Positions 10,707 through 19,350 of a stretch of 64,000 nucleotides of DNA are shown in pieces. Under the pieces are notes generated by a model, which was not told the DNA's origin, searched no databases, and was given only the letters and a program-made list of their open reading frames with translations. A program made the position numbers and the translations under genes. Source of the stretch: Curvibacter sp. AEP1-3. Lineage in GTDB: Bacteria > Pseudomonadota > Gammaproteobacteria > Burkholderiales > Burkholderiaceae_C. The first letter of the stretch is position 1. Each line of letters starts with the position of its first letter. Location of the stretch: assembly GCF_002163715.1 (NCBI RefSeq), contig NZ_CP015698.1:3388201-3452200 (forward strand), given 5' to 3'.

Positions 10707-11648
10707 AATCTGAATCTAGGGAAGGTGGCTGTGCTGATGGGCGGTGCCTCGGCAGAGCGCGAGGTGTCACTGATGTCGGGAAGTGGCGTGCTCAAGGCAC
10801 TGCGTTCGCAAGGCGTGGACGCCCATGCCTTCGACCCCTCTGAGCGTGCGCTGGATGAACTCAAGCGTGAAGGCTTTGATCGCTGCTTCATCGCGCTGCA
10901 CGGTCGCTTCGGCGAAGACGGCACCGTGCAGGGCGCGCTCGAATTGCTGGGTATTCCTTACACCGGCTCCGGCGTGATGGCCTCCAGCATCTCCATGGAC
11001 AAGGTCATGACCAAGCGCATCTGGCGCTTTGAAGGCTTGTCCACTCCTGCATGGCAGCAGGTCAAAAGCGCCGCCGAAACCCAGGCTGCGTTCGCAGCGC
11101 TGGGCGCACCCATGATCGTGAAGCCCGCACGTGAAGGCTCTTCCATCGGATTCACCAAGGTGATGAGCGCGGACCAGTGCGATGCCGCCTATGCACTGGC
11201 CTCCAAACACGACAGTCATGTGCTGTGCGAGCAGTTCATTGCGGGTGATGAAGTGACCTGCCCGGTGTGGGGACCAAGCTCTGCGCCTGAGGCGCTGCCG
11301 GTGATCCGCATCGTGGCGCCCGAAGGTAACTACGACTACCAGAACAAGTACTTCACTGACACCACCCAATACCTGGTCCCCGCTGGCTTGCCCGCCGGCG
11401 AAGAGGAAGCCATCCAAGCGCTGGTGTGCAAGGCCTACCAGGTGCTGGGCTGCCGCGGCTGGGCACGGGCTGACGTCATGATTGATGCCAAGACCCGCAC
11501 CCCCTACTTGCTGGAAATCAACACCTCACCGGGCATGACCGGCCACTCCCTGGTGCCCATGTCTGCCCGTGCAGCCGGCATCAGCTACGAAGAACTGTGT
11601 GTGCGCCTGCTGCAAAGCACCGCCACAGACGGAAAGGCGGACGCGTGA
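10695..11648 (+). CDS. ddlB: D-alanine:D-alanine ligase DdlB
   Basis: ATP-grasp enzyme that joins two D-Ala molecules to supply MurF. The 317-residue protein has the N-terminal [14 protein letters not shown] motif with its catalytic Glu, the central [18 protein letters not shown] segment, the ATP-grasp [11 protein letters not shown] strand, and the C-terminal [18 protein letters not shown] motif that binds metal and D-Ala. The start codon lies inside a family A repeat and overlaps the murC stop by four bases, so the first few residues come from repeat sequence. The end overlaps the GTG start of ftsQ. Confidence 0.96.
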   Translation: MSQNNLNLGKVAVLMGGASAEREVSLMSGSGVLKALRSQGVDAHAFDPSERALDELKREGFDRCFIALHGRFGEDGTVQGALELLGIPYTGSGVMASSISMDKVMTKRIWRFEGLSTPAWQQVKSAAETQAAFAALGAPMIVKPAREGSSIGFTKVMSADQCDAAYALASKHDSHVLCEQFIAGDEVTCPVWGPSSAPEALPVIRIVAPEGNYDYQNKYFTDTTQYLVPAGLPAGEEEAIQALVCKAYQVLGCRGWARADVMIDAKTRTPYLLEINTSPGMTGHSLVPMSARAAGISYEELCVRLLQSTATDGKADA

Positions 11649-12430
11649 ATTCCACTGTCGCTACTCCGCTGGACGTCAAGCTCATGAATGGGACCGCTGT
11701 GCTCCTGTTCATGGCTTTTGTCGTCCTCGCAGTGGTGACGGGTGGCCGCTGGCTGGGGCGTTTGCCCATGTTTGCCATCCAAGGCATTACGGTAACCGGC
11801 GACATGAACCACAACAGCCCGCTTACGTTGCGGGCCAATGTGGCCCCCGGCTTGAATGGCACTTTTTTCTCCGTTGATCTGGCGCGGGTGCGCTCCGCTT
11901 TCGAGGCGGTGCCATGGGTGCGCCACGCGGTGGTGCGCCGCGAGTTTCCGAACCGCTTGCGGGTGGATTTGCAGGAACACGTGGCAGTGGCCTATTGGGG
12001 CGCGGAGCCGGAATTGCGCCTGCTCAACAGCTATGGCGAAGTGTTTGAAGCCAACGTGGGCGAAGTGGAGCAGGACGTGCTGCCCAAGCTTAGCGGGCCT
12101 GACGGCCAGAGCGGTGACGTCTTGGCCATGTACCGCACGCTGACCCCTTTGTTTGCCGGCATGGAGCTGCCGCTGGAACAACTGGATTTGTCAGGTCGTG
12201 GCAGCTGGCGCGCCCGTCTGGACGGTGGCGCCGTGATTGAGCTCGGGCGCGGAACGCCAGAGGAAGTCACCGAGCGCCTTCAACGGTTTTTGAGAACGCT
12301 GACGCAGGTCACCACACGCTATGGACGGGCGCCGGGCTCCGTCGAATCGGCGGACTTGCGGCACGCCAACGGATACGCAGTCAAGCTGCGCGGCGTTACC
12401 ACGCTGGCAGCGGACAGCACCAAGAAATAG
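11645..12430 (+). CDS. ftsQ: Cell division protein FtsQ
   Basis: Bitopic divisome protein that links the FtsZ ring to the periplasmic synthases. The GTG at 11645 was chosen because it overlaps the ddlB stop (GTGA) and gives a short cytoplasmic tail of about 15 residues before the membrane segment [16 protein letters not shown]. An upstream in-frame start at 11597 would lie deep inside ddlB. A POTRA domain follows ([15 protein letters not shown], then [20 protein letters not shown]), with an FtsQ/DivIB C-terminal domain after it. This gives 261 residues, a normal length. The next gene, ftsA, starts 23 bases downstream. Confidence 0.93.
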   Translation: MNSTVATPLDVKLMNGTAVLLFMAFVVLAVVTGGRWLGRLPMFAIQGITVTGDMNHNSPLTLRANVAPGLNGTFFSVDLARVRSAFEAVPWVRHAVVRREFPNRLRVDLQEHVAVAYWGAEPELRLLNSYGEVFEANVGEVEQDVLPKLSGPDGQSGDVLAMYRTLTPLFAGMELPLEQLDLSGRGSWRARLDGGAVIELGRGTPEEVTERLQRFLRTLTQVTTRYGRAPGSVESADLRHANGYAVKLRGVTTLAADSTKK

Positions 12431-12453
12431 CGGAAACGAAGCAGGGTACAACT

Positions 12454-13683
12454 ATGGCTAAAGAATACAAAGATCTTGTCGTCGGGCTGGACATCGGCAC
12501 TGCCAAGGTGATGGCGGTGGTTGCTGAAGTCATGCCCGGTGGCGAGCTCAAGCTGGCCGGTTTCGGCGTGGCGCCGAGCAACGGACTCAAGCGCGGCGTG
12601 GTGGTCAACATTGATGCCACCGTCGCCAGCATCCAGCAGGCGCTTAAAGAGGCCGAGCTGATGGCCGACTGCAAGATCACCCGGGTGTACACCGGCATCA
12701 CCGGCAGCCACATCCGTGGCATCAACAGCAGCGGCATGGTGGCGGTGAAGGACCGCGAAGTGACGCAGGCCGACGTGGCCCGTGTGGTCGAAACTGCCAA
12801 GGCCATCAACATCTCGACCGACCAGCGCCTGCTGCTGGTTGAGCCTCAGGAATTCATCATCGACGGCCAGGATGTGCGCGAGCCCATCGGCATGAGCGGC
12901 ATCCGCCTCGAAGCCAAAGTGCATATCGTGACCGGTGCACAAAGTGCGGCCGAGAACATCATTAAGTGCGTGCGCCGATGCGGCCTGGAAGTCGAGCAGC
13001 TCATGCTCAACCCGCTGGCCAGCAGCCTGTCGGTATTGACGGAAGACGAGCGCGAGTTGGGTGTGGCGTTGGTGGATATTGGCGCCGGTACGACCGATGT
13101 GGCCATCTTCACCAATGGTGCCATTCGTCACACCGCTGTGATCCCGATTGCGGGTGACCTGATTACCAGTGACATTGCCATGGCTCTGCGCACGCCCACC
13201 AAGGACGCAGAAGACATCAAGGTGGAGTCCGGCCACGCCAAGCAGTTGCTGGTGGACCCCGAGACGCAGGTGGAAGTGCCCGGTCTGGGGGATCGCGGCC
13301 CCCGCATGCTGAGTCGTCAGGCCCTGGCCGGTGTGATTGAACCGCGGGTGGAGGAAATCTTCTCCCTGGTGAATCAGGTGATGCGCGAGTCCGGCTATGA
13401 AGAAGTGCTGTCCAGCGGCATCGTGCTAACCGGCGGCAGCTGCATCATGCCCGGCATGGTGGAGCTGGGTGAGGACATCTTCCTCAAGCCCGTGCGCCGC
13501 GGCATCCCCAAATACAACAGTGCTTTGGCCGACATGGTGGCGCAGCCCCGTGCAGCCACGGTGATGGGCCTCCTGGAAGAGGCCCGCATTGCCCGCATGC
13601 GCGGCTACAAAGTCGCGCAGAAGTCCGGCACCATGAAATCAGCGTTCAGTTCCGTCAAGGACTGGTTTGTAGGGAACTTCTGA
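12454..13683 (+). CDS. ftsA: Cell division protein FtsA
   Basis: Actin-fold ATPase that tethers FtsZ filaments to the inner membrane. The 409 residues show the phosphate-1 motif VGLDIGTAKV, the 1C domain, the phosphate-2 motif VDIGAGTTDVAIF near residue 210, and the adenosine motif GIVLTGGSCIMPG. The C-terminus (KSAFSSVKDWFVGNF) is the amphipathic membrane-targeting helix. Unlike most dcw clusters, ftsZ does not follow directly: a FlhD-family gene lies between. Confidence 0.97.
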   Translation: MAKEYKDLVVGLDIGTAKVMAVVAEVMPGGELKLAGFGVAPSNGLKRGVVVNIDATVASIQQALKEAELMADCKITRVYTGITGSHIRGINSSGMVAVKDREVTQADVARVVETAKAINISTDQRLLLVEPQEFIIDGQDVREPIGMSGIRLEAKVHIVTGAQSAAENIIKCVRRCGLEVEQLMLNPLASSLSVLTEDERELGVALVDIGAGTTDVAIFTNGAIRHTAVIPIAGDLITSDIAMALRTPTKDAEDIKVESGHAKQLLVDPETQVEVPGLGDRGPRMLSRQALAGVIEPRVEEIFSLVNQVMRESGYEEVLSSGIVLTGGSCIMPGMVELGEDIFLKPVRRGIPKYNSALADMVAQPRAATVMGLLEEARIARMRGYKVAQKSGTMKSAFSSVKDWFVGNF

Positions 13684-13865
13684 TCATGTCTCACACGCAA
13701 CTGAATTTTTCTGTGTTGAACCAGCTCCCGCGCAGCTGCTGAGGACTCATCAGGGTCGTCGTGCATCGAGGCTTGGACCCGCCTTCATAGCCGGTAGGAA
13801 ATGTTTGCAAAAGATCGTTGGAAATACATCGTCGAAGAAATATTGGATCGAAGGAGATAACAAAT

Positions 13866-14189
13866 ATGAAAGCCCAGATACAGGCTGAAATTCGCGAAGC
13901 AAACATGGCCTACTTGAACATGGCCCAGAGCCTCATCCGCCAAGACCTGAAGTCGGCGGTGAAGATCCTGGGAATGTCTGAGGACGCAGCAGAAATCATC
14001 AAGACCTTGTCAGAAAGCCAGAAAGCCAGCATTGCAGACAGCGACATCCTGCTGTGCCGCTTCGGAGTCAGTGATGACGTGGTGTGGAACCTCCTCACCA
14101 GCCATCCCGCTCCCAAGCCGGAAGCAGAAAGCGCTACCCGTCTCCTCGCCGACATCTTGTTGGCAGGCCGGTTTGCGATGGCAGCCTGA
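13866..14189 (+). CDS. FlhD-family regulator-like protein between ftsA and ftsZ
   Basis: A 107-residue protein that aligns along most of its length with FlhD, the flagellar master-regulator subunit. Matching blocks include AEIREANMAYLNMAQSLIRQD (E. coli: [20 protein letters not shown]), a central LGMSEDAAEII, and LLCRF with Cys64 where E. coli FlhD has LVCHF and its dimer disulfide Cys65. The ATG at 13866 is preceded by AAGGAGATAACAAAT, a strong ribosome site. No flhC is nearby, and the gene sits 182 bases after ftsA and 58 before ftsZ, on the same strand. FlhD normally binds DNA only with FlhC, so this copy may act alone, borrow a distant FlhC, or have a division-related role. Family membership is well supported; function is unknown. 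Confidence 0.82.
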   Translation: MKAQIQAEIREANMAYLNMAQSLIRQDLKSAVKILGMSEDAAEIIKTLSESQKASIADSDILLCRFGVSDDVVWNLLTSHPAPKPEAESATRLLADILLAGRFAMAA

Positions 14190-14247
14190 GCCCTGACGGT
14201 CACCCGGTTCACCCACATTTAAAGATTGCAATTCAAGGAGTAACAAC

Positions 14248-15492
14248 ATGAGCATCGAAATGATCGAAGAAGAAGCCTTCAACCAAGGCACCCAAATCAA
14301 GGTCATCGGCGTGGGCGGCGGCGGCGGTAACGCTGTTGAGCACATGATCACCACCTCAGTGGGCGGTGTGGAATTCATCTGCGCCAATACCGACGCGCAG
14401 GCACTGAGCCGCAGCTCTGCTCACAAAACCATTCAGCTTGGCGGAACCGGCCTGGGCGCCGGCAGCAAGCCCGACAAGGGCCGCGAAGCCGCTGTGCAGG
14501 CAGAAGCCGACATCCGTCAGGCCATCGAAGGCGCACACATGCTCTTCATCACTGCAGGCATGGGCGGCGGCACTGGTACCGGCGCGGCACCTGTGATTGC
14601 CAAAGTGGCCAAGGAAATGGGCATCCTGACCGTGGGCGTGGTGACCAAGCCTTTCGATTTCGAAGGCGGCCGCCGCATGAGCAACGCTGACTCCGGTCTG
14701 GCCGAGCTGGAAGCCAACGTGGACTCCCTGATCGTGGTGCTCAACGAAAAGCTGCTGGAAGTGCTGGACGACGATGTCTCACAGGACGAAGCCTTTGCAC
14801 ATGCCAATGACGTGTTGAAAAACGCCGTGGGCGGCATTGCTGAAATCATCAACGTCAAGGGCGAAATCAACGCCGACTTTGAAGACGTGCGCACCGTGAT
14901 GGGCGAGCCCGGCAAGGCCATGATGGGTACCGCGACTGCCAGTGGCCCGGACCGTGCCCGCATTGCTGCTGAGCAAGCCGTGGCGTGCCCGCTGCTGGAA
15001 GGCGTGGACTTGTCCGGCGCCAAGGGTGTGCTGGTGCTGATCTCCGCTTGCAAGGGTTCCTTGAAACTGAAGGAGTCCAAGATGGCCATGGAGACCATCC
15101 GTGCCTGCGCATCTCCAGACGCGCATGTCATTTACGGCACCGCTAACGACGAAAAGTTGGGCGACGAAATTCGCGTGACCGTGATCGCTACCGGACTGAG
15201 CCGCCAAGGCGGTGCCCGACGCACTGCGCCTCCCCTGCAAGTGCTGCGTACCGGTACCGACAACGTGCCTTTCCATGTGCCGACCCTGAATACGATTGCC
15301 AGCCCTGCTGGAACTACCGCTTCGATGGGCAACGCCGGTGCAGCCGTGGCACAACCTGACTACGGCAGCATGGCAACCCCCAGCGTGTGGCGTACCAACC
15401 GCACACAGGCGGCGGCCAAGGTGGATGCGCTCTCCAGCGGCGGCATGGATGACTACGAGATCCCTGCTTTCTTGCGCAAGCAGGCGGATTGA
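14248..15492 (+). CDS. ftsZ: Cell division GTPase FtsZ
   Basis: Tubulin-like GTPase that forms the cytokinetic ring. The N-terminal IKVIGVGGGGGNAV loop, the tubulin signature GGGTGTGAAP near residue 106 and the T7-loop region NADFEDVRTVM are intact. After a variable linker, the C-terminal peptide DDYEIPAFLRKQAD matches the conserved motif that binds FtsA and other partners. Length is 414 residues. A clear ribosome site (CAAGGAGTAACAAC) precedes the ATG, consistent with high expression independent of the upstream genes. Confidence 0.98.
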   Translation: MSIEMIEEEAFNQGTQIKVIGVGGGGGNAVEHMITTSVGGVEFICANTDAQALSRSSAHKTIQLGGTGLGAGSKPDKGREAAVQAEADIRQAIEGAHMLFITAGMGGGTGTGAAPVIAKVAKEMGILTVGVVTKPFDFEGGRRMSNADSGLAELEANVDSLIVVLNEKLLEVLDDDVSQDEAFAHANDVLKNAVGGIAEIINVKGEINADFEDVRTVMGEPGKAMMGTATASGPDRARIAAEQAVACPLLEGVDLSGAKGVLVLISACKGSLKLKESKMAMETIRACASPDAHVIYGTANDEKLGDEIRVTVIATGLSRQGGARRTAPPLQVLRTGTDNVPFHVPTLNTIASPAGTTASMGNAGAAVAQPDYGSMATPSVWRTNRTQAAAKVDALSSGGMDDYEIPAFLRKQAD

Positions 15493-15499
15493 TTTAGCA

Positions 15500-15597
15500 C
15501 ACCCCCCGGCTACGCGCACTGCGTGTCGCTTCGCTTTCCCCCTTGCAGGGGGCAACACCTGTGGCCCGGCGTAGCCGGTTCCACGGTGTTCATTTGC
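15500..15597. repeat. Family C palindromic repeat between ftsZ and lpxC
   Basis: A nested inverted repeat. Outer arms CCGGCTACGC (15506-15515) and GCGTAGCCGG (15569-15578) are exact complements. Inside lies the perfect hairpin CCCCCTTGCAGGGGG (15538-15552). No T-tract follows the hairpin, so it is not a standard intrinsic terminator, though it could stop or stabilise the dcw transcript. I associate elements of this style with Comamonadaceae intergenic regions, but no second copy was found in this window. Confidence 0.65.
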
Positions 15598-15645
15598 TAA
15601 GTCACGCCGCCCGGAGGTTTTTTGCGCTACTTTTACAATAGACCT

Positions 15646-16569
15646 GTGCTGAAACAACGAACTCTCAAATCCCTGACCCGCGCCGTTGGCGTGGGCCTGC
15701 ATAGCGGCCAGCGTGTCGAGATCACCTTGCGCCCTGCTGCTCCGGATACGGGCATCGTGTTCAGACGGGTGGACTTGCCGAATGCACCTGACATCGTGGT
15801 GTCTGCCGAATCGGTGACGGATACGCGCCTGGCCTCCACCCTGTCCTGCGGCAACGCCAAAGTGCATACCGTGGAGCATTTGATGTCCGCCTGCGCCGGT
15901 CTGGGCGTCGACAACCTGTTCGTCGACATCACGGCCGAAGAAGTGCCCATCCTTGACGGCTCTGCGGCATCGTTCGTGTTTCTGCTGCAAAGCGCCGGCA
16001 TCGAGTTGCAGAACGCCCCACGACGTTTTATCCGCTTGACCCGCCCGGTCGAAGTCCGCGAGGGGGAGGGTGCCAATGAAAAGTGGGCCCGCTTGGACCC
16101 GTACCACGGCTACAAACTGAGTTTCGAGATCGACTTCAACCACCCCGCCGTGGATTCCACCGGCCAGAAGGTGGAGTTTGATCTCAGCACCGACAGCTAC
16201 TCGCGCGACATTGCCCGTGCACGCACCTTCGGATTTACCAAAGATGTCGAAATGATGCGATCCAACGGCTTGGCCCTGGGTGGCGGCTTGGACAACGCCA
16301 TCGTGATGGACGATTACAAGGTCCTCAATGCCGACGGCCTGCGTTATGACGACGAGTTTGTGAAGCACAAGATTCTGGACGCCATCGGCGACCTGTACAT
16401 CGTGGGCAAACCCCTGTTGGCCGCCTACAGCGCACGCCGTTCCGGGCACGCCTTGAACAACAAGCTGTTGCGCGAACTCCAGGCTCACCCGGAAGCCTGG
16501 GAGGTCGTGACGTTTGAAGACGTCAAGCAGGCCCCGCAGGGCTTCGCCCAGCCAGCGCGCGCCTGGTAA
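15646..16569 (+). CDS. lpxC: UDP-3-O-acyl-N-acetylglucosamine deacetylase LpxC
   Basis: Zinc-dependent deacetylase that commits UDP-GlcNAc derivatives to lipid A synthesis. The GTG at 15646 was chosen because [21 protein letters not shown] aligns with the E. coli start MIKQRTLK. A TTG at 15622, just after a GGAGG, would add eight residues and cannot be ruled out. Zinc and catalytic motifs are present: [33 protein letters not shown] and SGHALNNK. The GTG start gives 307 residues, a normal length. Its position after ftsZ is the standard end of a proteobacterial dcw cluster. Confidence 0.95.
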   Translation: MLKQRTLKSLTRAVGVGLHSGQRVEITLRPAAPDTGIVFRRVDLPNAPDIVVSAESVTDTRLASTLSCGNAKVHTVEHLMSACAGLGVDNLFVDITAEEVPILDGSAASFVFLLQSAGIELQNAPRRFIRLTRPVEVREGEGANEKWARLDPYHGYKLSFEIDFNHPAVDSTGQKVEFDLSTDSYSRDIARARTFGFTKDVEMMRSNGLALGGGLDNAIVMDDYKVLNADGLRYDDEFVKHKILDAIGDLYIVGKPLLAAYSARRSGHALNNKLLRELQAHPEAWEVVTFEDVKQAPQGFAQPARAW

Positions 16570-16612
16570 CCCTGCCGTCTATCCGGTCAGCGCTTGCCTG
16601 CGCTCATCCGCT

Positions 16613-16620
16613 GCCGATAA
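16613..16620 (+). promoter_or_regulatory. Possible sigma-28 (FliA) -10 element
   Basis: GCCGATAA, an exact match to the FliA -10 consensus, lies 46 bases before the start of the flagellar-rod-like gene. No good -35 (TAAAGTTT-like) sequence was seen 11 bases upstream, so this may be chance. Confidence 0.3.
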
Positions 16621-16665
16621 TGGGGCATCCTGTTTCCCACGGGAAATAACCCGAGGCAGTTGCTC

Positions 16666-16965
16666 ATGAACTCCATTTCTTCTATCGCTTTATCCGGTTT
16701 GAATGCGGCCCAAACCAGCTTGAACGCGAGCGCCCATAACGTGGCCAACCTCGCGACCGAAGGCTTCAAGCGCCAGGAAACCGTGCAAACCGCACAGAGC
16801 GGCGGTGGAGTGACAACTAGCGTGCGAGAGGCCAGTACCGCAGGCAATGCCTTGGAGCAGGACGTGGTGACCCAGTTGCAAGCCAAAAACAGCTTTATCG
16901 CCAATCTGGCGGTATTCAAGACACAGGACAAAATGGCCGGCGCCCTCCTGGACACCAAGGTCTAA
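16666..16965 (+). CDS. Small flagellar basal-body rod-like protein
   Basis: A 99-residue protein whose first ~40 residues match the flagellar basal-body rod N-terminal domain shared by FlgB/C/F/G (LSGLNAAQTSLNASAHNVANLATEGFKRQ, including the ANxxTxGFKR core). The rest contains a helical C-terminal half (NALEQDVVTQLQAKNSFIANLAVFKTQDKM) like the end of rod proteins, but there is no room for the D1 domains of FlgG. The ATG at 16666 follows CGAGGCAG. No other flagellar structural gene is nearby. It may be a solitary rod-domain paralogue; its role is unknown. Confidence 0.75.
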   Translation: MNSISSIALSGLNAAQTSLNASAHNVANLATEGFKRQETVQTAQSGGGVTTSVREASTAGNALEQDVVTQLQAKNSFIANLAVFKTQDKMAGALLDTKV

Positions 16966-16971
16966 ACCCTC

Positions 16972-17727
16972 TCAAAGGCCGCTGGAATACTGGCGGGTAA
17001 TCGCGTCTAGGCGCCCGCTGCGCCGCAGCTTGTCCAATGACGCCTGCATGCGCTGTACGACCGCAGGGTCGGTTTGCAGGTTCAGGGCGAAGTAATAGGC
17101 CCCGTCTTCACTAAGCTTGCTGGCTTTAGTCACAGCACCTGACGTCAGGTTGGCACTCCGCAGGCTCCAGGCCATCCCTACCTCGGTATCGACCATCGCA
17201 TCCACCGCATCGGCCAACAGCAGTCTCAGCACCGCCGCGTTAGAGCTATCCTCAATCATGGCGCTAGCGGGTACCCCGGCTTGAATCAGGTCCTGGCGAG
17301 CTGCTTCATCCCTGACAATGCCAAAACGGAGCTGGCTGATCTCGCGGTTGGCGACGCCTCCTTTGTCCGGCGCAGTTTTGACATACACCCAGGTGCTGCG
17401 CGGGAGCAGGGGGCCGACCCAGAGAAACTCTTTCTCACGTGACGCCTTGCGCGCCGTAGTGAAAAGCACCGTGTCCGGCAGATTGCTCACGATTTTGTAA
17501 GCGCGTGCCCACGGTACGAGATTGAGCTTGCAAGTCAGCTTGGCATCTGCACATACCGCTCTAAGCACATCACTGGCAATGCCCTTGACTTCGCCAGACT
17601 CCTCAAAGTTGTAGGGTGGCCACTGCTCGGTGTAGCCGGTGAGTGTCTGGGCTTGCAAGCACCCCATCCCTGCCATCGCCCAAAGTGCGGCTGAGGCAAT
17701 GTGTCGTGAGAGGTGATTCACCTGCAT
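16972..17727 (-). CDS. Periplasmic solute-binding protein, family 3-like
   Basis: A 251-residue exported protein resembling the substrate-binding component of polar amino acid ABC transporters (SBP_bac_3). The start at 17727 gives a signal peptide ending near ALWAMAGMGCLQAQ; upstream frames would put a long charged stretch before it. Typical features are GYTEQWPPYNFEESGEVKGIASDVLRAV at the N-terminus and the late segment MQASLDKLRRSGRLDAITRQY. No permease or ATPase gene adjoins it, so it may be an orphan receptor-type binding protein. The ligand cannot be predicted. It lies 37 bases downstream of ruvC on the same strand. Confidence 0.8.
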   Translation of the reverse strand: MQVNHLSRHIASAALWAMAGMGCLQAQTLTGYTEQWPPYNFEESGEVKGIASDVLRAVCADAKLTCKLNLVPWARAYKIVSNLPDTVLFTTARKASREKEFLWVGPLLPRSTWVYVKTAPDKGGVANREISQLRFGIVRDEAARQDLIQAGVPASAMIEDSSNAAVLRLLLADAVDAMVDTEVGMAWSLRSANLTSGAVTKASKLSEDGAYYFALNLQTDPAVVQRMQASLDKLRRSGRLDAITRQYSSGL

Positions 17728-17764
17728 GGACTGTGTTCCGGAAGGGCCAGTTAGTCCATAAATT

Positions 17765-18313
17765 CTATTGGCTACGACCATCCCGGTAGCGGATTTTTCC
17801 ATTGCCGCCCACACCGTTGGCTCCCGCCAACAAGGCCATGGACTTTCCAGCATGGGCGTGCGTAATGGCGAGGCCCAGCGCATCCGCGGCATCAGGGCCG
17901 GGCAGTCCGGGCAAGTGCAGCAGGCGCTTCACCATTTCCTGAATCTGGTCCTTGTGCGCGCGTCCGTGTCCAGCCACGGCTTGCTTCATCTGCAGCGCGG
18001 TGTACTCCGCAACGGGCAGGTTTGCGCACACCAGTGCGGTCACCAACGCGCCTCGGGCCTGGCCCAACAGCAGGGTGGACTGCGGGTTCACGTTGACGAA
18101 CACAATTTCCACTGAGGCACAGGTGGGCTGGTAGCGCTCCACGACTTCGCCGATGCCGTCAAACAGAATCTTCAGACGCGCCGGCAGTGCTCGCGTATCC
18201 AAGTGCTCAGTGCGTATGGTCCCGCTGGCCACATAGCGCACATCGGCGCCCACCACGTCCACCACGCCGAAGCCGGTGGTGCGCAAGCCGGGGTCAATGC
18301 CAAGGATTCGCAT
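17765..18313 (-). CDS. ruvC: Holliday junction resolvase RuvC
   Basis: Endonuclease that resolves Holliday junctions during recombination, working with RuvAB. The acidic active-site residues appear in [16 protein letters not shown] (Asp7), [15 protein letters not shown] (Glu), and the late HAxxDA-like segment [16 protein letters not shown]. Length (182 residues) is normal. ruvA and ruvB are not in the window. A family A repeat lies directly upstream, between this gene and the CdsA-like gene on the same strand. Confidence 0.95.
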   Translation of the reverse strand: MRILGIDPGLRTTGFGVVDVVGADVRYVASGTIRTEHLDTRALPARLKILFDGIGEVVERYQPTCASVEIVFVNVNPQSTLLLGQARGALVTALVCANLPVAEYTALQMKQAVAGHGRAHKDQIQEMVKRLLHLPGLPGPDAADALGLAITHAHAGKSMALLAGANGVGGNGKIRYRDGRSQ

Positions 18314-18367
18314 GCTATGAAATCAGGAGCTGCTCGCGCAATATATACGTGCGCTAGAGGTCAAAAT
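18314..18367 (+). repeat. Family A interspersed repeat, reference copy
   Basis: The best-formed copy: GCTATGAAATCAGGAGCTGC at one end, TCGCGCA in the core, an ATATATACG spacer, and GTGCGCTAGAGGTCAAAAT at the other end. It fills the gap between ruvC and the CdsA-like gene. Read on the minus strand, it supplies the last codons and the TAG stop of the CdsA-like gene. Confidence 0.85.
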
Positions 18368-19343
18368 ACCATCTGGCGGAGTGGAAGAAAACCGGTGCCG
18401 CGAAGCACAGGGCATCCACCCGGTCCAGCAGTCCACCGGCACCTGTGACAGAGCGCACCGGCCCGCCCCAGCTGGGAATGCCGCGGTCGCGCTTGAGGGC
18501 CTTCATTACAAAATGCCCCATGGAGCCTGCCACGCAGGCGATGAAGGAAAACGCAAATGCGGTACCAGGTACCCAAGGCGTGATGCCGGCCAACAGCGCA
18601 CCAAACAGGCTTGCCACAAACACACCTATCCACCAGCTGGGCCAGTTGAAGCTCTGGCTGATGGCAGGTGCTGCCGGTGGCAGCTTGAGCTTGCGGGACA
18701 CAAGGTGCTGCACTGCCATGCAGAACTGCACCACCAGCACCAGGAAGAAGACCATGAATGCGTTCTTGTGGTCGTAGCCAGGGAACTTGAGCATCAAGAG
18801 CGCAGGCACATGGCTCATGCCGTAGATGCACACCATGATGCCCCACTGCAGCTTGGCATTGCGCTCCAGAAAGCGCAGCGGGTCATTGGCCAGTGCGCTG
18901 GCGACCGGCAAGGCCAGGAATACATAGACCGGAATGAACACGGCAAACATGTCGAAGTGCTCGGTAGCCACCAGCCAGTACTGCAGCGGCAGCACGACAA
19001 AAAATGCCAGCACAAGGCTGCGATGGTCGCCCAGCCGGGTGGGGGAGAGCGTCATGAATTCGCGCAGCGCAAAGAACGATACGCCGCCAAACAGGGTGAG
19101 TGCGACCAGCGGGTCGCTGAGCCAGCCGATCCAGAACACAAACACCATGAACCAACTGGTGCGGATGATGCCGTCCAGATTTTTCAGCTCACCGCGGCGG
19201 CGGTCGCCAGCTTCATCATCCCCGTATTCGCGCAGCGACATGACGAAGGCCACGATGCTGGCCAGAAGCAGCAAACCGAAAACGATGATGAATAGGGCGC
19301 CGACCTGCTGTGTGGGGCCGAGATTCTTGAGATAAAAATACAT
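18354..19343 (-). CDS. Phosphatidate cytidylyltransferase-like (CdsA family) membrane protein
   Basis: A 329-residue polytopic membrane protein resembling CDP-diglyceride synthases, which make CDP-diacylglycerol from phosphatidate and CTP. The C-terminal segment KALKRDRGIPSWGGPVRSVTGAGGLLDRVDALCFAAPVFF corresponds to the CdsA signature, although the usual Lys-Asp-..-HGG order is altered (GAGGLLDRVDA). The gene lies seven bases downstream of plsC, whose product makes phosphatidate, so the two form a phospholipid pair. The last codons and the stop lie in a family A repeat. A dedicated essential CdsA may exist elsewhere (E. coli YnbB is such a paralogue), so no symbol is given. Confidence 0.82.
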   Translation of the reverse strand: MYFYLKNLGPTQQVGALFIIVFGLLLLASIVAFVMSLREYGDDEAGDRRRGELKNLDGIIRTSWFMVFVFWIGWLSDPLVALTLFGGVSFFALREFMTLSPTRLGDHRSLVLAFFVVLPLQYWLVATEHFDMFAVFIPVYVFLALPVASALANDPLRFLERNAKLQWGIMVCIYGMSHVPALLMLKFPGYDHKNAFMVFFLVLVVQFCMAVQHLVSRKLKLPPAAPAISQSFNWPSWWIGVFVASLFGALLAGITPWVPGTAFAFSFIACVAGSMGHFVMKALKRDRGIPSWGGPVRSVTGAGGLLDRVDALCFAAPVFFHSARWYFDL

Positions 19344-19350
19344 AGCTGTC

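Noticed and set aside
11597..11644. Longer ftsQ start
   Set aside because: These codons lie inside ddlB. The GTG at 11645 overlaps the ddlB stop and gives a normal FtsQ N-terminus.
13684..13865. A promoter for the FlhD-like gene and ftsZ
   Set aside because: Several TTG- and TAT-like hexamers occur, but none has both a good -35/-10 pair and correct spacing, so no promoter is claimed.
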